Source: Aptenodytes patagonicus
Lineage: Eukaryota > Chordata > Aves > Sphenisciformes > Spheniscidae
Length of the DNA stretch: 64,000 bases
NCBI RefSeq assembly: GCF_965638725.1
Contig: NC_134951.1
Span: forward strand, 28,403,746 to 28,467,745
Direction: 5' to 3'
Below, piece by piece: positions 37,137 to 48,552 of this stretch. Positions within the stretch are counted from its first letter, which is position 1; every line of letters starts with the position of its first letter. The translations under genes and the position numbers were made by a program. Below the pieces are notes generated by a model. It saw only the letters and a list, made by a program, of their open reading frames with translations, was not told the DNA's origin and searched no databases.

Positions 37137-37754
37137 GGAATATCCCTTTGGTCAGTTGGGGTCAGCTGTCCCAGCCGTGTCCCCTTCCCAACTTCTTGTG
37201 CCCCCCCAGTCTACTCGCTGGTGGGGTGGTGTGAGGAGCAGAAAAGGCCTTGACTCTCTGTAAGCACTGCTCAGCAATAACCAAAACATCCCTGTGTTAT
37301 CATCAACACTGTTTCAAGCACAAATCCAAAACATAGCCCCATACTAGCTACTATGAAGAAAATTAACTCTATCCCAGACGAAACCAGCATATTCTCCACC
37401 CCTTATTCCGTACCATATGACTTTACTCTCAGCTTATAAACTGGGGGAAGAAGAAGGAAGGGGGGGACGTTTTGAGTTATGGTGTTTTTTCTTCCCAAGT
37501 AACTGTCACGCGTGATGGAGCCCTGCTTTCCTGGAGATGGCTGAACACCTGCCTGCCCATGGGAAGTAGTGAATGAATTCCTTGTGTTGCTTTGCTTGCG
37601 TGCGCAGCTTTTACTTTACCTATTAAACTGTCTTTATCTCAACCCATGAGTTTTCTCACTTTTACTCTTCCAATTCGCTCTCCCATCCCACCGGGGGGGA
37701 GTGAGCAAGCAGCTGGGGTGGTGCCTAGTTGCCAGCTGGGGTTAAACCACGACA
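37137..37754 (+). mobile_element. Solo LTR with its 5' part inverted
   Basis: Same family as the LTR at 16.7 kb. The right part (37390-37754) is in normal order: TATAAA at 37435-37440, ttaaactgtctttatctcaa, and an end in ggttaaaccacgaca. The left part (37137-37389) is the reverse complement of the LTR start: read on the minus strand from 37389 it gives tgctggtttcgtctgggata, matching tgtcctggtttcggcaggga at 16737. The 5-bp repeat ggtat flanks the whole unit (37132-37136 and 37755-37759), so the inversion seems to have happened inside one inserted LTR. No internal retroviral genes are present. Confidence 0.8.
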
Positions 37755-37759
37755 GGTAT

Positions 37760-38710
37760 CCATTCCCCAGCGTGAGGAAGGAGCGACTCCCCTGGGAGCT
37801 GCCGTTTGGGAGCCTGCTGACCGCTGGGCTATCCCAGCCACTGGTGGGACAGGGCTGGGGAGCGCACTGAGCACACGCAGCTGAACATGCCCACCTGAGA
37901 TGCTCTGGTCCTTGCCCGTGGTTTAAAACTGTTGCAAATGGACAGGTTAGCAGGAGTGGAGGCACTTCAGTTTTTTCACCTGCGCCTCAGGAATGGTCAG
38001 TAATGTAAGCAGCAGTGTAATATAAGCTGCTGTTTGCATCCCACTGAAGACCTCCTTTGAGGACGTTAAGTGGCACAAAGGCATTATGCAAGTCCTTCGC
38101 CACAGGGATAAGTTTCAGCCTCACAGAAAAGATTTTGGAGATACGAACTTTTTAATATGGTTTGCCTTCCTGCTGAAGAGCAGGAAAGAACTGTAGCTTT
38201 CCTCTGGGTATTATGTCGCTTACTTACTTTTGTTCCTTTTATCCCAGCATTTCCAGGAGATGCAGTGAGGTGTATTTTTATTCTTTTGACATCAAGCTCA
38301 TATTTATTCCCTCTACTACGGCAGCCCTTGTAGATTTAACTCATTCTTTGTGTTGGCCTTGCCACACTCACTTGTCTGCTGGCTGCCTTACACTTCTGAA
38401 AACGAAGGTAAAAGAGAGACTAAAGAAATATAATTGTCACTGGAGTAACTTTTTCTTTGTTCTGAAGGATATTTTAGAACAGGAACCACTCTAAGTTGGT
38501 TTTTTTGTCAACTTTTCATATGTAAACTGTATAGACTGCTGTGTGATGACTTGTTTCACTGCCTTTTCTTCCTACCTGAGGCTCTAAAGATTACGTGAGT
38601 ATAGCATTTATCAAGAAACAAGCAGAGTAGAAAGGAGTGTGCCTAGTTTTGGTTGTCATTTCCACAAAGATAATTGAAAAATGATAGATGGAAGTGGTTT
38701 TTATAGTTAT

Positions 38711-38767
<57 letters not shown>

Positions 38768-41700
38768 ATCTATTTATTTTAGAAGAGTCGTCTTTTACCA
38801 ATGTGTTGAGAGGAAGAGACGGAAAGGATGTGTGTTTTCTTTACTAGGGATGTAGTGAGATGCTTAAACTGCCAGCTTTACAAAGGGCTATGCTTTTCTT
38901 AATGAACCACAGATTGACCAGAGAGCATATTTTCGCAGCAACCATTTTCTGTGTGATTCTGTGTTGTTGCACTTCCCCTTCCCTTGTTGGTACATGCAGA
39001 ACCAGCTTTGCATGTGAATTGCCCCCGAGACAACATGAGCCCAGTTGATGTGGCAACCAGAGGGTGTGTTACAAACCTTGGCACCCGCAGCAGAGCCGCC
39101 GAGAGGTTTCCCCCGTGCTGCAGTTTCTAATATTGGCCGCCTGACTTTATCGTTGTGAACCAGAGCCAGGTTATTCTTCTACAGTCAACTAACAGACTCC
39201 ACAACCACCGTCTCTATGGGTATTAGCTCCATTTTAGATGCTCATTGGTCATTTCTTGTATTTTGGGGTGCTCATAGTGCCTGCTGAAAGTTTTGCAATT
39301 CTTTCTGCATTTCAAAAATCCAAGAAGATGTCATGTTCTGATACTAGAAAAGGAGAGTACACTCTGTATGAGCACACATGAGGGTAGCTCAGTCCCAAAC
39401 ACTCAACAGGGAAAGATCATGAGTCATGCTAAAGCACCATTTAAAAATATTGTTCTGTATACTCTCTGTCTCTACATGACAACATGTGGTGCCAGCTAAT
39501 CATATTTGTTGTTTTACTTGCTTAATAATCTCCGTGAACACAAGTTAGTGCTACTGAGACATAGCTATTCATTTTCATGGACTTTTTCAGTATGAGCCGT
39601 TGGGGTAGAGGGGGCGAGGGGGGAGCGAATGGGGCTGGTAACCAAAATCCCTCCTGAACAATTTGCTGTGATGCCAAACCAACGTTTATTGTTATCAGAG
39701 GCAGCTGCCTGCCTTCTCTCCACGCTTCTATTTGTGGATTTTCGACGGCTATAAATGGAAACACGCGCTGACCAGAAATCACCACAGCGCTGCCTGATAC
39801 TTCTCTCTCTCTACTCCAAAAGTACAGGGATAACTAACATGTAGTCAGGTTAAATCACTTCTGCTCAGGATATTAGGGTGTTCTTTTTTTTCCCCTGGGA
39901 AATGGAGTTAGGAAAACATGAAAGAAAAGTCTCAGGAAGAGAAGCTTTAGAGGAAAAGCAAACGGTAAGATATGTTGAGAAATGTTGATTTTATTTTTTT
40001 TTTAGTTTAATGATAAAAAGGAAAGGCAAATGATTTCTTGTACTTTATAGGAGTATTTCCCAGCTTCCTTTAACCGCTGACCTTGAAGATTAAAACTTCA
40101 TTCATGTATGTTAAATTAATTATGACGGTACATTTCTGTGGAAATTACGGAAATTTGTGAATGCATTTTGTGTGCATGTGAAGTGCAAAGACTGAAATCT
40201 AGTTCGACATCGGTTTGTTATCATAACCCAGACTGATAACTAATAGTCTGTGGTTTTCTTGGATTTTTCTTGAGGGTCTATTTCATGTCTTTGCACATTA
40301 TTTTCCATAACTTTAGATCAGTAAACGGCAGAAGAAATTGTTTGCCTGTGTCTGGAGTGTGTCTGGAGCTTCCTGAAAAGAGGTGTGACCAAACCAAATT
40401 ATTAAAAGAAAGTGAAAACAGTCAAAACACAGCTTATTCCTAATTAGCGTAGGCTTGAAATAGAATTTATAACTTGCCTTGCATTAACAAGGTTATTTTC
40501 TTGATATCACAAAAAGGGCAGTTTATTCTTGGCTTTGCAAAGCTGTGAAGAAATATGGCCATCACTTTTGTTAAGAAACAAATCAGTGCTGAATTTTTTA
40601 GCACTTATCTTAAATAGTGGTGGTGTTGCATTCGTTTGGTTTCATGGTGGGCCAGAGTTTACTCTTGTTTATCACAACGTTTGCCTCAACTAGTCTCAAT
40701 TAAGTGAGACTTGGCAAGCTTGTGTGTTAGTTAATAGTTTTAAATACAACTTCACCGAGGCAAGGTGCATTGGGTAGGAAATACGGGAAGTGCTGAAACA
40801 AAGTAATCACCTGGCCTTAAAGTACCTTTTCTTTTTTTACAAAAAGTAGTATTTATCTAAAGAGTAGTATCCGAAAAAGCATTGCTAAAGCTTCAGCATG
40901 AAGTTATAATATGAATATTACCTAATGTCTTACTTGTTCATTTTCTCATCAATGAATTAATTCTTTAGACAGTGACCTTATTTTGAATTTGTGGTTGATG
41001 TATAACATATAAGGAAAACTCTTCAAAATTAAAAACAATTGTAAAATCCACAAAAGCTTCAGGAAACCTTTCAAAGGAAACCTTTGAAATTTTGTTCTAG
41101 CTCATGTGTGGAGAAAATATATAACAATGTAATCAGACAGTATGATTATCTAATTGCGGGCTGCATCCTGATGCACAAAGAATTGAGCAGGCAACCTTAA
41201 GTGAGGCTTTTCCAAAATGCAGAGCACTTCGTTTGGAACCCTAATGATCTTCTGGTGACTTTCTCTATGTGCATCATTTACTAATTTCAAGAATGGCAAA
41301 CTGGAGCAAACAGGGACCCCACTGATGGGAGCCACGTTAACGCCCATGCCAGGTCACCTGCTGTTCAGTAGTTTCAAAGCTGAATCCTCCTAACACATCG
41401 AGCTGCTAGCAGCGGCAGGTCACATCCCTGCGGGTGCTCAGCGAGGGGGATGGAGGAGGCCCTGGCTCAGCGGGTTTCACGTCGCTCTGCTGACAGCAGA
41501 GGAATGCCCTGGCCCCGTGCCAGTCCTCCCGCCCCTTTCCCTGTCCCCTTCCAGCTGAGCCCTAACCTCCTCTCTGTCCCACCTCTCTCTCTCTTTGCCT
41601 GTTTAGTCCTAATGCCTTTCTTTCTGATTGCTAGATGGATTTCACTTCGCCCCCACATTTTTTCTCTGGTTTTGTACCTCCTGGGCTTTTGTTGATTCTG

Positions 41701-41960
41701 CCCTTTTCTCTTTGTTACATGCAGGTCAGGTCAATATTAAAACACTGCATGGGAGCAGTGTCAATCTGTGGTACAGATACTATTTTTACATGTTACTGTT
41801 GATGTCTGTTCACATATTTAACTTCAGTATAGCAAATACATAAATTATTTCATATTATAGGTGCCATGAGGCATCCATTTTCAATATTATATCCTATAAA
41901 CTGGATGATACTTTATATATGTATAACTGGATGATACTATATTTTTTTATGTATATTTCA
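37760..41960. other. Non-coding, with one tetranucleotide repeat
   Basis: Unique AT-rich DNA apart from the microsatellite at 38.7 kb. A CpG-containing patch lies near 39,690-39,790. No exon recognised. Confidence 0.4.
38711..38767. repeat. (ATCT)n tetranucleotide microsatellite
   Basis: About 14 uninterrupted units, followed by a decayed atcatctatttattt edge. Likely to vary in length between individuals. Confidence 0.95.
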
Positions 41961-44198
41961 TAGGAGCATAGGATAACTTGGGTGCAAAGGAAGATCAGGA
42001 GGTCTCTAGCCCAACCTCCTGCTTAAAAAGACTGTGGGGTCAGACCAGGCTTCTCAGGGCTTTATCCAGTTGGGTCTTGAAAACCTCCAAGGATGGAGAC
42101 TGCACAACCTCTGGGCAACCTCCTCCGCTGCTGGGCTGTCCTCATGGGGAAAAGGGTTTCTCCTCTTACCAAGTCAAAATCTCTCTTGTTTCAATTTTCA
42201 TGCATTTCTCTTTCCTCCTGCCATGCATTGCTGTAAAAAACCCTGGCTCCAACTTCTTGATAACCTCCCACAGGGACTGGGGCTGCTGTTAGGTCCCCCT
42301 GGAGCCATCTCTTCTCCAGGCTGAACAAGCCCAGCTCCCTCAGCCTCTCCTCACAGAGCAAGTGCTCCAGCCCTGACCATCTTGGTGGTCTCCACTGAAC
42401 TTGCTTCAATCTTTCAAAGTCTTCTATTGGAGGACCTAAAACTGGATGCCCTATTCTAGATGTAATCTAGTGAGTGCTGAGTAGAGGAGGATAATTTCTT
42501 CCCTTACTCTACTGGTTGTACTTCTGTTAGCACAGCCCAGGATGCTGTTGGCCATCCCGGCTGCCAGGGCCCACTGCTGGCTCAGGCTCAACTTGCTGCA
42601 CACCAGGACCCCTAGTGTCTCCTCAGCAGAGCTGTTCCCCAGGCAGTCAGGCCCCAGCCTCGATAGCTGACAAGGGCCTTCCCTTCCCAGGTCCATAATG
42701 CTTCTGTTGGCATATTCCTTCAGCCTGCCATGACCCCTCTGAATGGCAGCCCTGCCCTCAGGCAGGACTCTTCGCCCCAGTTTTTTATCTGCAAACCTGG
42801 TGAGTGCCCTGCATCACCTCCTCTGGGTCATTGATGAAGATGTTAAACAGGACAGGTCTCAGGACAGAGCCCTGCAGCACTCCACTTGTTACTGTCCTCC
42901 AAGAAGAGTACAAAGCATTAACCACGAACATCTGAGCCCGGTTGTCCAACCAGCTTTTTAGCCATCTACTTGTCCACCACCCACGCTGTCACGTCCTAGC
43001 ATGGATATGAGAATATTGTGGGAGACAGTGTTGGAGGCAAGTCAGGGTAAATCCACTGCTCTCCCCTTGTTCACAAAATCCAGTCACTTTATCATAGAAG
43101 GCAATCAAGTTGGTCAGGTATGATTACCCTTTGTTAAATCTAAGTGCTGTTCCCAACCACCTTCTTTGCACAGCCACGTATGGGTTGAGTTAACTCAAGC
43201 CATCCCTGCCTTGATCCTTATGCACTGCTGGTTGCTCTCCCCCCTGACCCCTGCTGCTAAGCACAGACATCTGGGAGACCTTGTTGGTGAAGGTTGAGGC
43301 AGAGACATCACTGAGTCACCCCAGCCTTATTCGTACCTGTTTTCACCTCCTGTGCTGCCTTTTTGTACTGCAGCTCTGTTACCAACTCCCTGTTTAGCCA
43401 TGCTGGTGTCCTGATAAGTCTGCTTGTCTTCCTGAATATCAGCATGGAGAGTCTTGCATGTGTTAAGAGGTTGTTTTCACAGACATGATGGCTTTTCCAA
43501 GCTCCTTGTGTTTCCAAGCTGCCTCTCATGGGATCCCACTTACCAGCTCCTGGATAAGCTGAAGTCAGCTCTCCTAAAGCCCAGGGTCTGTGCTCTGGTA
43601 CTTGCCTTCCTCAGTCCTCCACAAGATCTTCAGCTTCACTATTTCACAGTTGCTACAGCCAAGCCTGCCACTGAGTATCACATCCTTAGCCACTTCTTCC
43701 TCATTTCTGAATAACAGATCCAGCTGTGCATGACAGTGGTTGGCCTGTCCGGTGCCTGTATCAAGAAGCTATCCTCGACACCCTCCAGAAATCCTCTGGA
43801 TTGCTTGCGTCCTGTCGTTTTGTTCTCCAGCAGGTGTCAGGGAAGCTAAAGTCTCCTGTAGAAAACAGGGTCTGCGATCCAGATACTTCCTTGAGTTGTT
43901 TAAAGAAGAGGTTGTGAGGAGTGTTGCCCACTTCTTCATCCCAGTCGTGCTGTCTGTAGCACAGTCCCACTGTGATGTCACCCTCACTGACCTCTCCTCT
44001 GATCCTGACCCACAAGTGGTCACCCAGCCCTCTTGTCCAACCTGTACAAGAGCTCCCCACATTTGAGCTGCTGCTTCACACAGAGATCCTCTCCTCCTTA
44101 TCTTCCCTGTCTTTCTGAAAAGCCTGTGTCCATCCATTACAGCACTACAGCTGTGTGAGCTATCCCACCACATCTCAGTTATTTCTACAATGTCATAG
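41961..44198 (-). mobile_element. CR1 LINE, minus strand, older and decayed
   Basis: Read on the minus strand, the element begins at about 44198 inside the ORF2 endonuclease (DIVEITEMWWDSSHS, then GDFSFPDTCW near 43,860). It passes the linker (LNRELVTELQYKKAA) and RT remnants (the CLTNLIAFYD region near 43,100 and the LGVLV and LEYC region near 42,500-42,690), then the C-terminal part ([15 protein letters not shown] near 42,330). It ends in the CR1 3' UTR at about 41,961 (gcccaacctcctgc on the plus strand). Many frameshifts and stops are present. It sits head to head with the younger plus-strand CR1. Confidence 0.85.
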
Positions 44199-44213
44199 TT
44201 CTATGACATTGTA
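44186..44213. repeat. 28-bp palindrome at the junction of two head-to-head CR1 elements
   Basis: Arms of 13 bp (tacaatgtcatag at 44186-44198 and ctatgacattgta at 44201-44213) are separated by tt. The left arm is the 5' end of the minus-strand CR1. A second partial copy, tctatgacattgg, follows at 44218-44230. Confidence 0.9.
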
Positions 44214-44293
44214 TGTTCTATGACATTGGCATAGAGTTGGCTCTAGAGGCCAACTCAACTAGTAGTCGTCGCCTTCCCAGAAGAGGACCAGCT

Positions 44294-45379
44294 ATGGTTT
44301 CCACTCAGCCGAAAGCCGTCGCCAGAAGGAATGTGGCGACCCAGACGGAGCCCTCACGCAAGTATATAGCTGTCCAGGTCTCCAGCTGCAGGGAGTGCCT
44401 GAGCCTGTCACTTGTACCAGAGGGCGGCAGAGACACCACCTGTGTGCAGTGTGACCAGGTGGATGATCTGCTCAGCCTGTTGGCAGAGCTGAAGGAGGAA
44501 GTGGAAAGGTTAAGGAGTATCCGGGAGTGTGAGAGGGAGATAGATTGGTGGAGCCGCACCCTACCGTCCCTGAGGCAAAGGCAGCAGATGGAGGCTCCAC
44601 GAGAAGCAGAGGATCCCCTGCCTTCTTGCCCCCAGGTAGAAAGAGGGACCTAAGTGACGGGGGGGGAATGGAAACAGGTCCCTGCTCGGGGTGCCAGGCG
44701 AACCCCCGCTCGGCCTCCCTCACCTTCCCGGTTGCCTTTACACAACAGATATGGGGCCCTGGAACTTGAGGGCCAGGCAAACGAGGATGTAGATGAAGGT
44801 CCATCCAGGGAGTTGCCTAGGGTGAGGCAGTCAGCCCCACGCATTATGACTGCCTCTGCTAAGAAAAAAAGGAGGGTAATTGCCATAGGCGATTCCCTTC
44901 TGAGGGGAACAGAGGGCCCGATATGCCGACCGGACCCGTCCCACAGGGAAGTCTGCTGCCTCCCTGGGGCCCGGGTCAGAGACATTACTAGGAAGCTCCC
45001 TGGTCTGGTACGGCCTTCCGACTACTACCCACTGTGGGTTATACAGGCTGGCAGTGATGAGGTTCCAGAGAGAAGTCCTGCAGTGATCAAAAGGGACTTC
45101 AGGGTACTGAGGCGACTGGTTGAAGGATCGGGAGCACAGGTAGTGTCCTCCTCAATCCCTACAGTGACAGGGAAGAATACTGAAAGGAACAGGAGAACAC
45201 ACCTGATCAACATGTGGCTCAGGGGCTGGTGCCATCGGAGGAATTTTGGCTTTTTTGATCATGGGGAGGTTTACACGGCACCGGGCCTGCTGGCGACAGA
45301 TGGAGTTCAGCTGTCTCACAGGGGGAAAAGGATCATTGCTCATGAATTGGCAGGGCTCATTGAGAGGGCTTTAAACTAG
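44294..45379 (+). pseudogene. CR1 ORF1 (RNA-binding/esterase-like protein), frame-broken
   Basis: The likely start is ATG at 44294 (MVSTQPKAVARR), after a 5' leader. The first part holds a zinc-finger-like CREC...CVQC cysteine pattern and a coiled-coil-like LLAELKEEVERLR, then a TAA at 44651-44653. The second part is open in another frame from about 44654 to TAG at 45377-45379. It has IAIGDSLLRGTEG, the GDS motif of SGNH esterase domains known in CR1 ORF1, and a conserved DGVQLSHRGKRI end. A G-run at 44,659-44,666 is the probable site of the frame change. ORF1 proteins chaperone LINE RNA in the ribonucleoprotein particle. Confidence 0.8.
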
Positions 45380-45435
45380 GTTCGAAGGGGGAAGGGGATA
45401 AAACCAGGCTCACTAGAGATGAGCCTAGGGGTGGC

Positions 45436-48400
45436 ATGCCGATGCTGGGGGTGAAATTGGTAGCCCAGCTCAAGTGCATCTACACCAATGCATGCAGCAT
45501 GGGCGGCAAACAGGAGGAGCTGGAAGCCATTGTGCAGCGGGAGAGATATGACTTAGTCGCCATCACAGAAACATGGTGGGATGACTCTCACATTTGGAGT
45601 GCTGCAATGGGTGGCTATAGACTCTTCAGAAGGGACAGGCGAGGAAGGAGAGGCGGTGAGGTGGCCCTGTATGTTAGGGAGTGTTTCGATTGTCTAGAGC
45701 TTAATGATTGTGATGATGATACGGTTGAGTGTTTATGGGTCAGGATGAGGGGGAAGGCCAACGAGGCAGATATCCTGCTGGGAGTCTGTTATAGACCACC
45801 CAACCAGGATGAACAGGCGGATGAAGCGTTCTATAAGCGGCTGGCAGAAGTCTCACTCTCAGGAGGAAGCGAGCCTGGAAAGGTCAAGATGGGAGGGACA
45901 TGCTTGCTGCTCAAGGGAAGCAACTTGGAATTGGAGTCTGTGAGAGGGGCAGGTCCATATGTTCCTCATGCATCAGGTATCTCATGTCCATGCATGGCTC
46001 AGGGTCTGCATGCTTGTATGCGTCTAGCCAGGACAGTGGTGTAAGATCACAGAACAGCACCGCTGAGGTCAGGTGCCTCACTTCTCTCAGGAAGCCCTTG
46101 TTCTTGTGGGGGACTTCAACTTCCCGGACGTCTGCTGGAAATACAACATGGCAGAGAGGAAACAGTCTAGGAGGTTCCTGGCGTGTGTGGAAGACAACTT
46201 CCTGACACAGCTGGTAAGTGAGCCTACCAGGGGAGGTGCCTCGCTCAACCTGCTGTTTACTAACAGAGAAGGACTGGTGGGAGATGTGGTGGTCGGAGGC
46301 CATTTTGGGCTTAGCAACCACGAGATGATAGAATTCTTGATTCTTGGTGAAGTGAGGAGGGGGGCCAGCAAAACCACAACCATGGACTTCCGGAGGGCGG
46401 ACTTTGGCCTGTTCAGGACGCTGGTTGAGAGAGTCCCTTGGGAGACAGTCCTGAAGGGCAAAGGGGTCCAGGAAGGCTGGACGATCTTCAAGAAAGAAGT
46501 CTTAAAGGCACGGGAGCAGGCTGTCCCCATACACTGTAAGAAGAACGGGCGGGGAAGACGACCGGCCTGCCTCAACGGGGAGCTTTTGCTGGGACTCAGG
46601 AAAAAAAGGAGAGTTTACTGCTTGTGGAAGAAGGGGCAGGCGACTCAAGAAGAGTACAGGGATCTCGTTAGGTCATGCAGAGAAGAAATGAGAAAGGCAA
46701 AAGCCCAGCTAGAACGCAATCTGGCCGCCGCTGTCGTTAAAGACAACAAAAAAAGCTTTTACAAATATATTAATGACAAAAAGAGAGCCAGGGAGAATAT
46801 CCATCCTTTATTGGATGCAGGGGGGAACATTGTCACTGAGGATGAGGAAAAGGCTGAGGCACTCAATGCCTTCTTTGCCTCAGTCTTTAACAGGCAGACC
46901 AGTTATCCTCAGGGTACTTGGTCCCCCGAGCTGGAAGACAGGGATGGCGAGCAGGTTGAACCCCCCGTAATCCAAGAGGAAGCAGTCAATGACCTGCTAC
47001 ACCACCTGGACACTCACAAGTCTATGGGGCCGGATGGGATCCACCTGAGAGTGCTGAGGGAGCTGGCGGAGGAGCTTGCCAAGCCACTCTCCATCATTTA
47101 TCAGCAGTCCTGGTTAATGAGGGAGGTCCCAGATGACTGGAGGCTTGCCAATGTGATGCCCATCTACAAGAAGGTCCGGAAGGAGGATCCGGGGAACTAC
47201 AGGCCTGTCAGCCTGACCTCGGTGCCGGGGAAGATTATGGAGCAGTTCATCTTGAGGGCGCTCACAAGGCATGTGCGGGACAACCAGGGGATCAGGCCCA
47301 GCCAGCACGGGTTCAGGAGAGGCAGGTCCTGCTTGACCAACCTGATCTCCTTCTATGACCAGGTGACCCACCTAGTGGATGAGGGAAAGGCTGTGGCTGT
47401 GGTCTACCTGGACTTCAGTAAGGCCTTTGACGCTGTCTCCCACAGCATTCTCCTAGAGAAGCTGGCGGCTCATGGCTTAGACAGGTGTACTCTGTGCTGG
47501 GTCAAAAACTGGCTGGACGGCCGGGCCCAGAGAGTTGTGGTGAATGGAGTGAAATCCAGTTGGCGGCCGGTCACGAGCGGTGTTCCCCAGGGCTCAGTTT
47601 TGAGGCCGGTCTTGTTCAATATCTTTATCGATGATCTGGATGAGGGGATCGAGTGCACCCTCAGTAAGTTTGCAGACGACACCAAGTTGGGCGGGAGTGT
47701 TGATCTGCTCGAGGGTAGGAAGGCTCTGCAGAGGGACCTGGACAGGCTGGATCGATGGGCCAAGGCCAACTGTATGGGCTTCCACAAGGCCAAGTGCCGG
47801 GTCCTGCACTTCGGCCACAACAACCCCATGCAGCGCTACAGGCTTGGGGAAGAGTGGTTGGAAAGCTGCCTGTCAGAAAAGGACCTGGGGGTGTTGGTCG
47901 ACAGCCGGCTGAACATGAGCCGGCAGTGTGCCCAGGCGGCCAAGAAGACCAATGGCATCCTGGCCTGTATCAGAAGTAGTGTGGCCAGCAGGAGTAGGGA
48001 AGTGATCGTGCCCCTGTACTCGGCCCTGGTGAGGCCGCACCTCGAATACTGTGTTCAGTTTTGGGCCCCTCACTACAAGAAGGACGTTGAGGTGCTGGAG
48101 CGTGTCCAGAGAAGGGCAATGAGGCTGGTGAAGGGTCTGGAGAGCAAGTCTTATGAGGAGCGGCTGAGGGAACTGGGGTTGTTGAGCCTGGAGAAAAGGA
48201 GGCTGAGGGGAGACCTCATCGCTCCCTACAACTACCTGAAAGGAGGTTGTAGCGAGGTGGGTGTCGGTCTCTTCTCCCAAGTAACTAGTGATAGGACAAG
48301 AGGAAAAGGCCTCAAGTTGCGCCAGGGGAGGTTTAGATTGGACGTGAGGAAAAATGTCTTTACTGAAAGAGTGGTTAAACATTGGAACAAGCTGCCCAGG

Positions 48401-48472
48401 GAAGTGGTTGAGTCCCCATCCCTGGAAGTATTTAAAAGACGAGTAGATGAGGCGCTTAGGGACATGGTTTAG
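45436..48472 (+). pseudogene. CR1 ORF2 (endonuclease-reverse transcriptase), interrupted
   Basis: The endonuclease starts at about 45436 (MPMLGVKLVAQLK) and shows APE-type landmarks: YTNACSMGGKQEELE, ITETWWDDSH and GGEVALYV. It is cut at about 45,861 by a 211-bp insert. The frame resumes near 46,073 and stays open for about 800 codons to TAG at 48470-48472. [10 protein letters not shown] (endonuclease) lies just after the insert. The RT has [13 protein letters not shown] (motif A, near 47,406), [16 protein letters not shown] (motif B, near 47,580) and [11 protein letters not shown] (catalytic FADD, near 47,668). The protein would nick target DNA and copy the CR1 RNA. The insert prevents a full-length product. 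Confidence 0.88.
45862..46072. repeat. 211-bp repeated segment, copy 1 (inserted in CR1 ORF2)
   Basis: Foreign to CR1: it splits the endonuclease. It starts ggaggaagcgagcctgg and ends ccgctgaggtcag. The flanks carry similar CR1 bases on both sides (ctcactctcagga at 45852-45864 and ctcacttctctcagga at 46077-46092), suggesting a target duplication or a repair junction. A nearly identical copy lies at 50224-50433. No tRNA-type promoter boxes, poly-A tail or coding frame of note. Confidence 0.9.
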
Positions 48473-48552
48473 TGGGCATGGTGGTGTTGGGTTGACGGTT
48501 GGACTCAATCTTAGAGGTCTTTTTCAACCTTAATGATTCTATGATTCTATGA

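Larger units (their letters stand above)
44214..48552 (+). mobile_element. CR1 LINE, plus strand, close to full length
   Basis: Contains a 5' region, ORF1, ORF2 (endonuclease, reverse transcriptase, C-terminal domain) and a 3' UTR ending taatgattctatgattctatg. Most CR1 copies in birds are severe 5' truncations, so this is an uncommonly long one. It is the same subfamily as the fragment at 6299-7018. It is not intact: ORF1 has a frame break near 44,651, and ORF2 is cut in the endonuclease by a 211-bp insert. The left edge at the palindrome is approximate. Confidence 0.93.

Noticed and set aside
38711-38767. Tandem ATCT array as a possible CRISPR or satellite
   Set aside because: Simple microsatellite without spacers.
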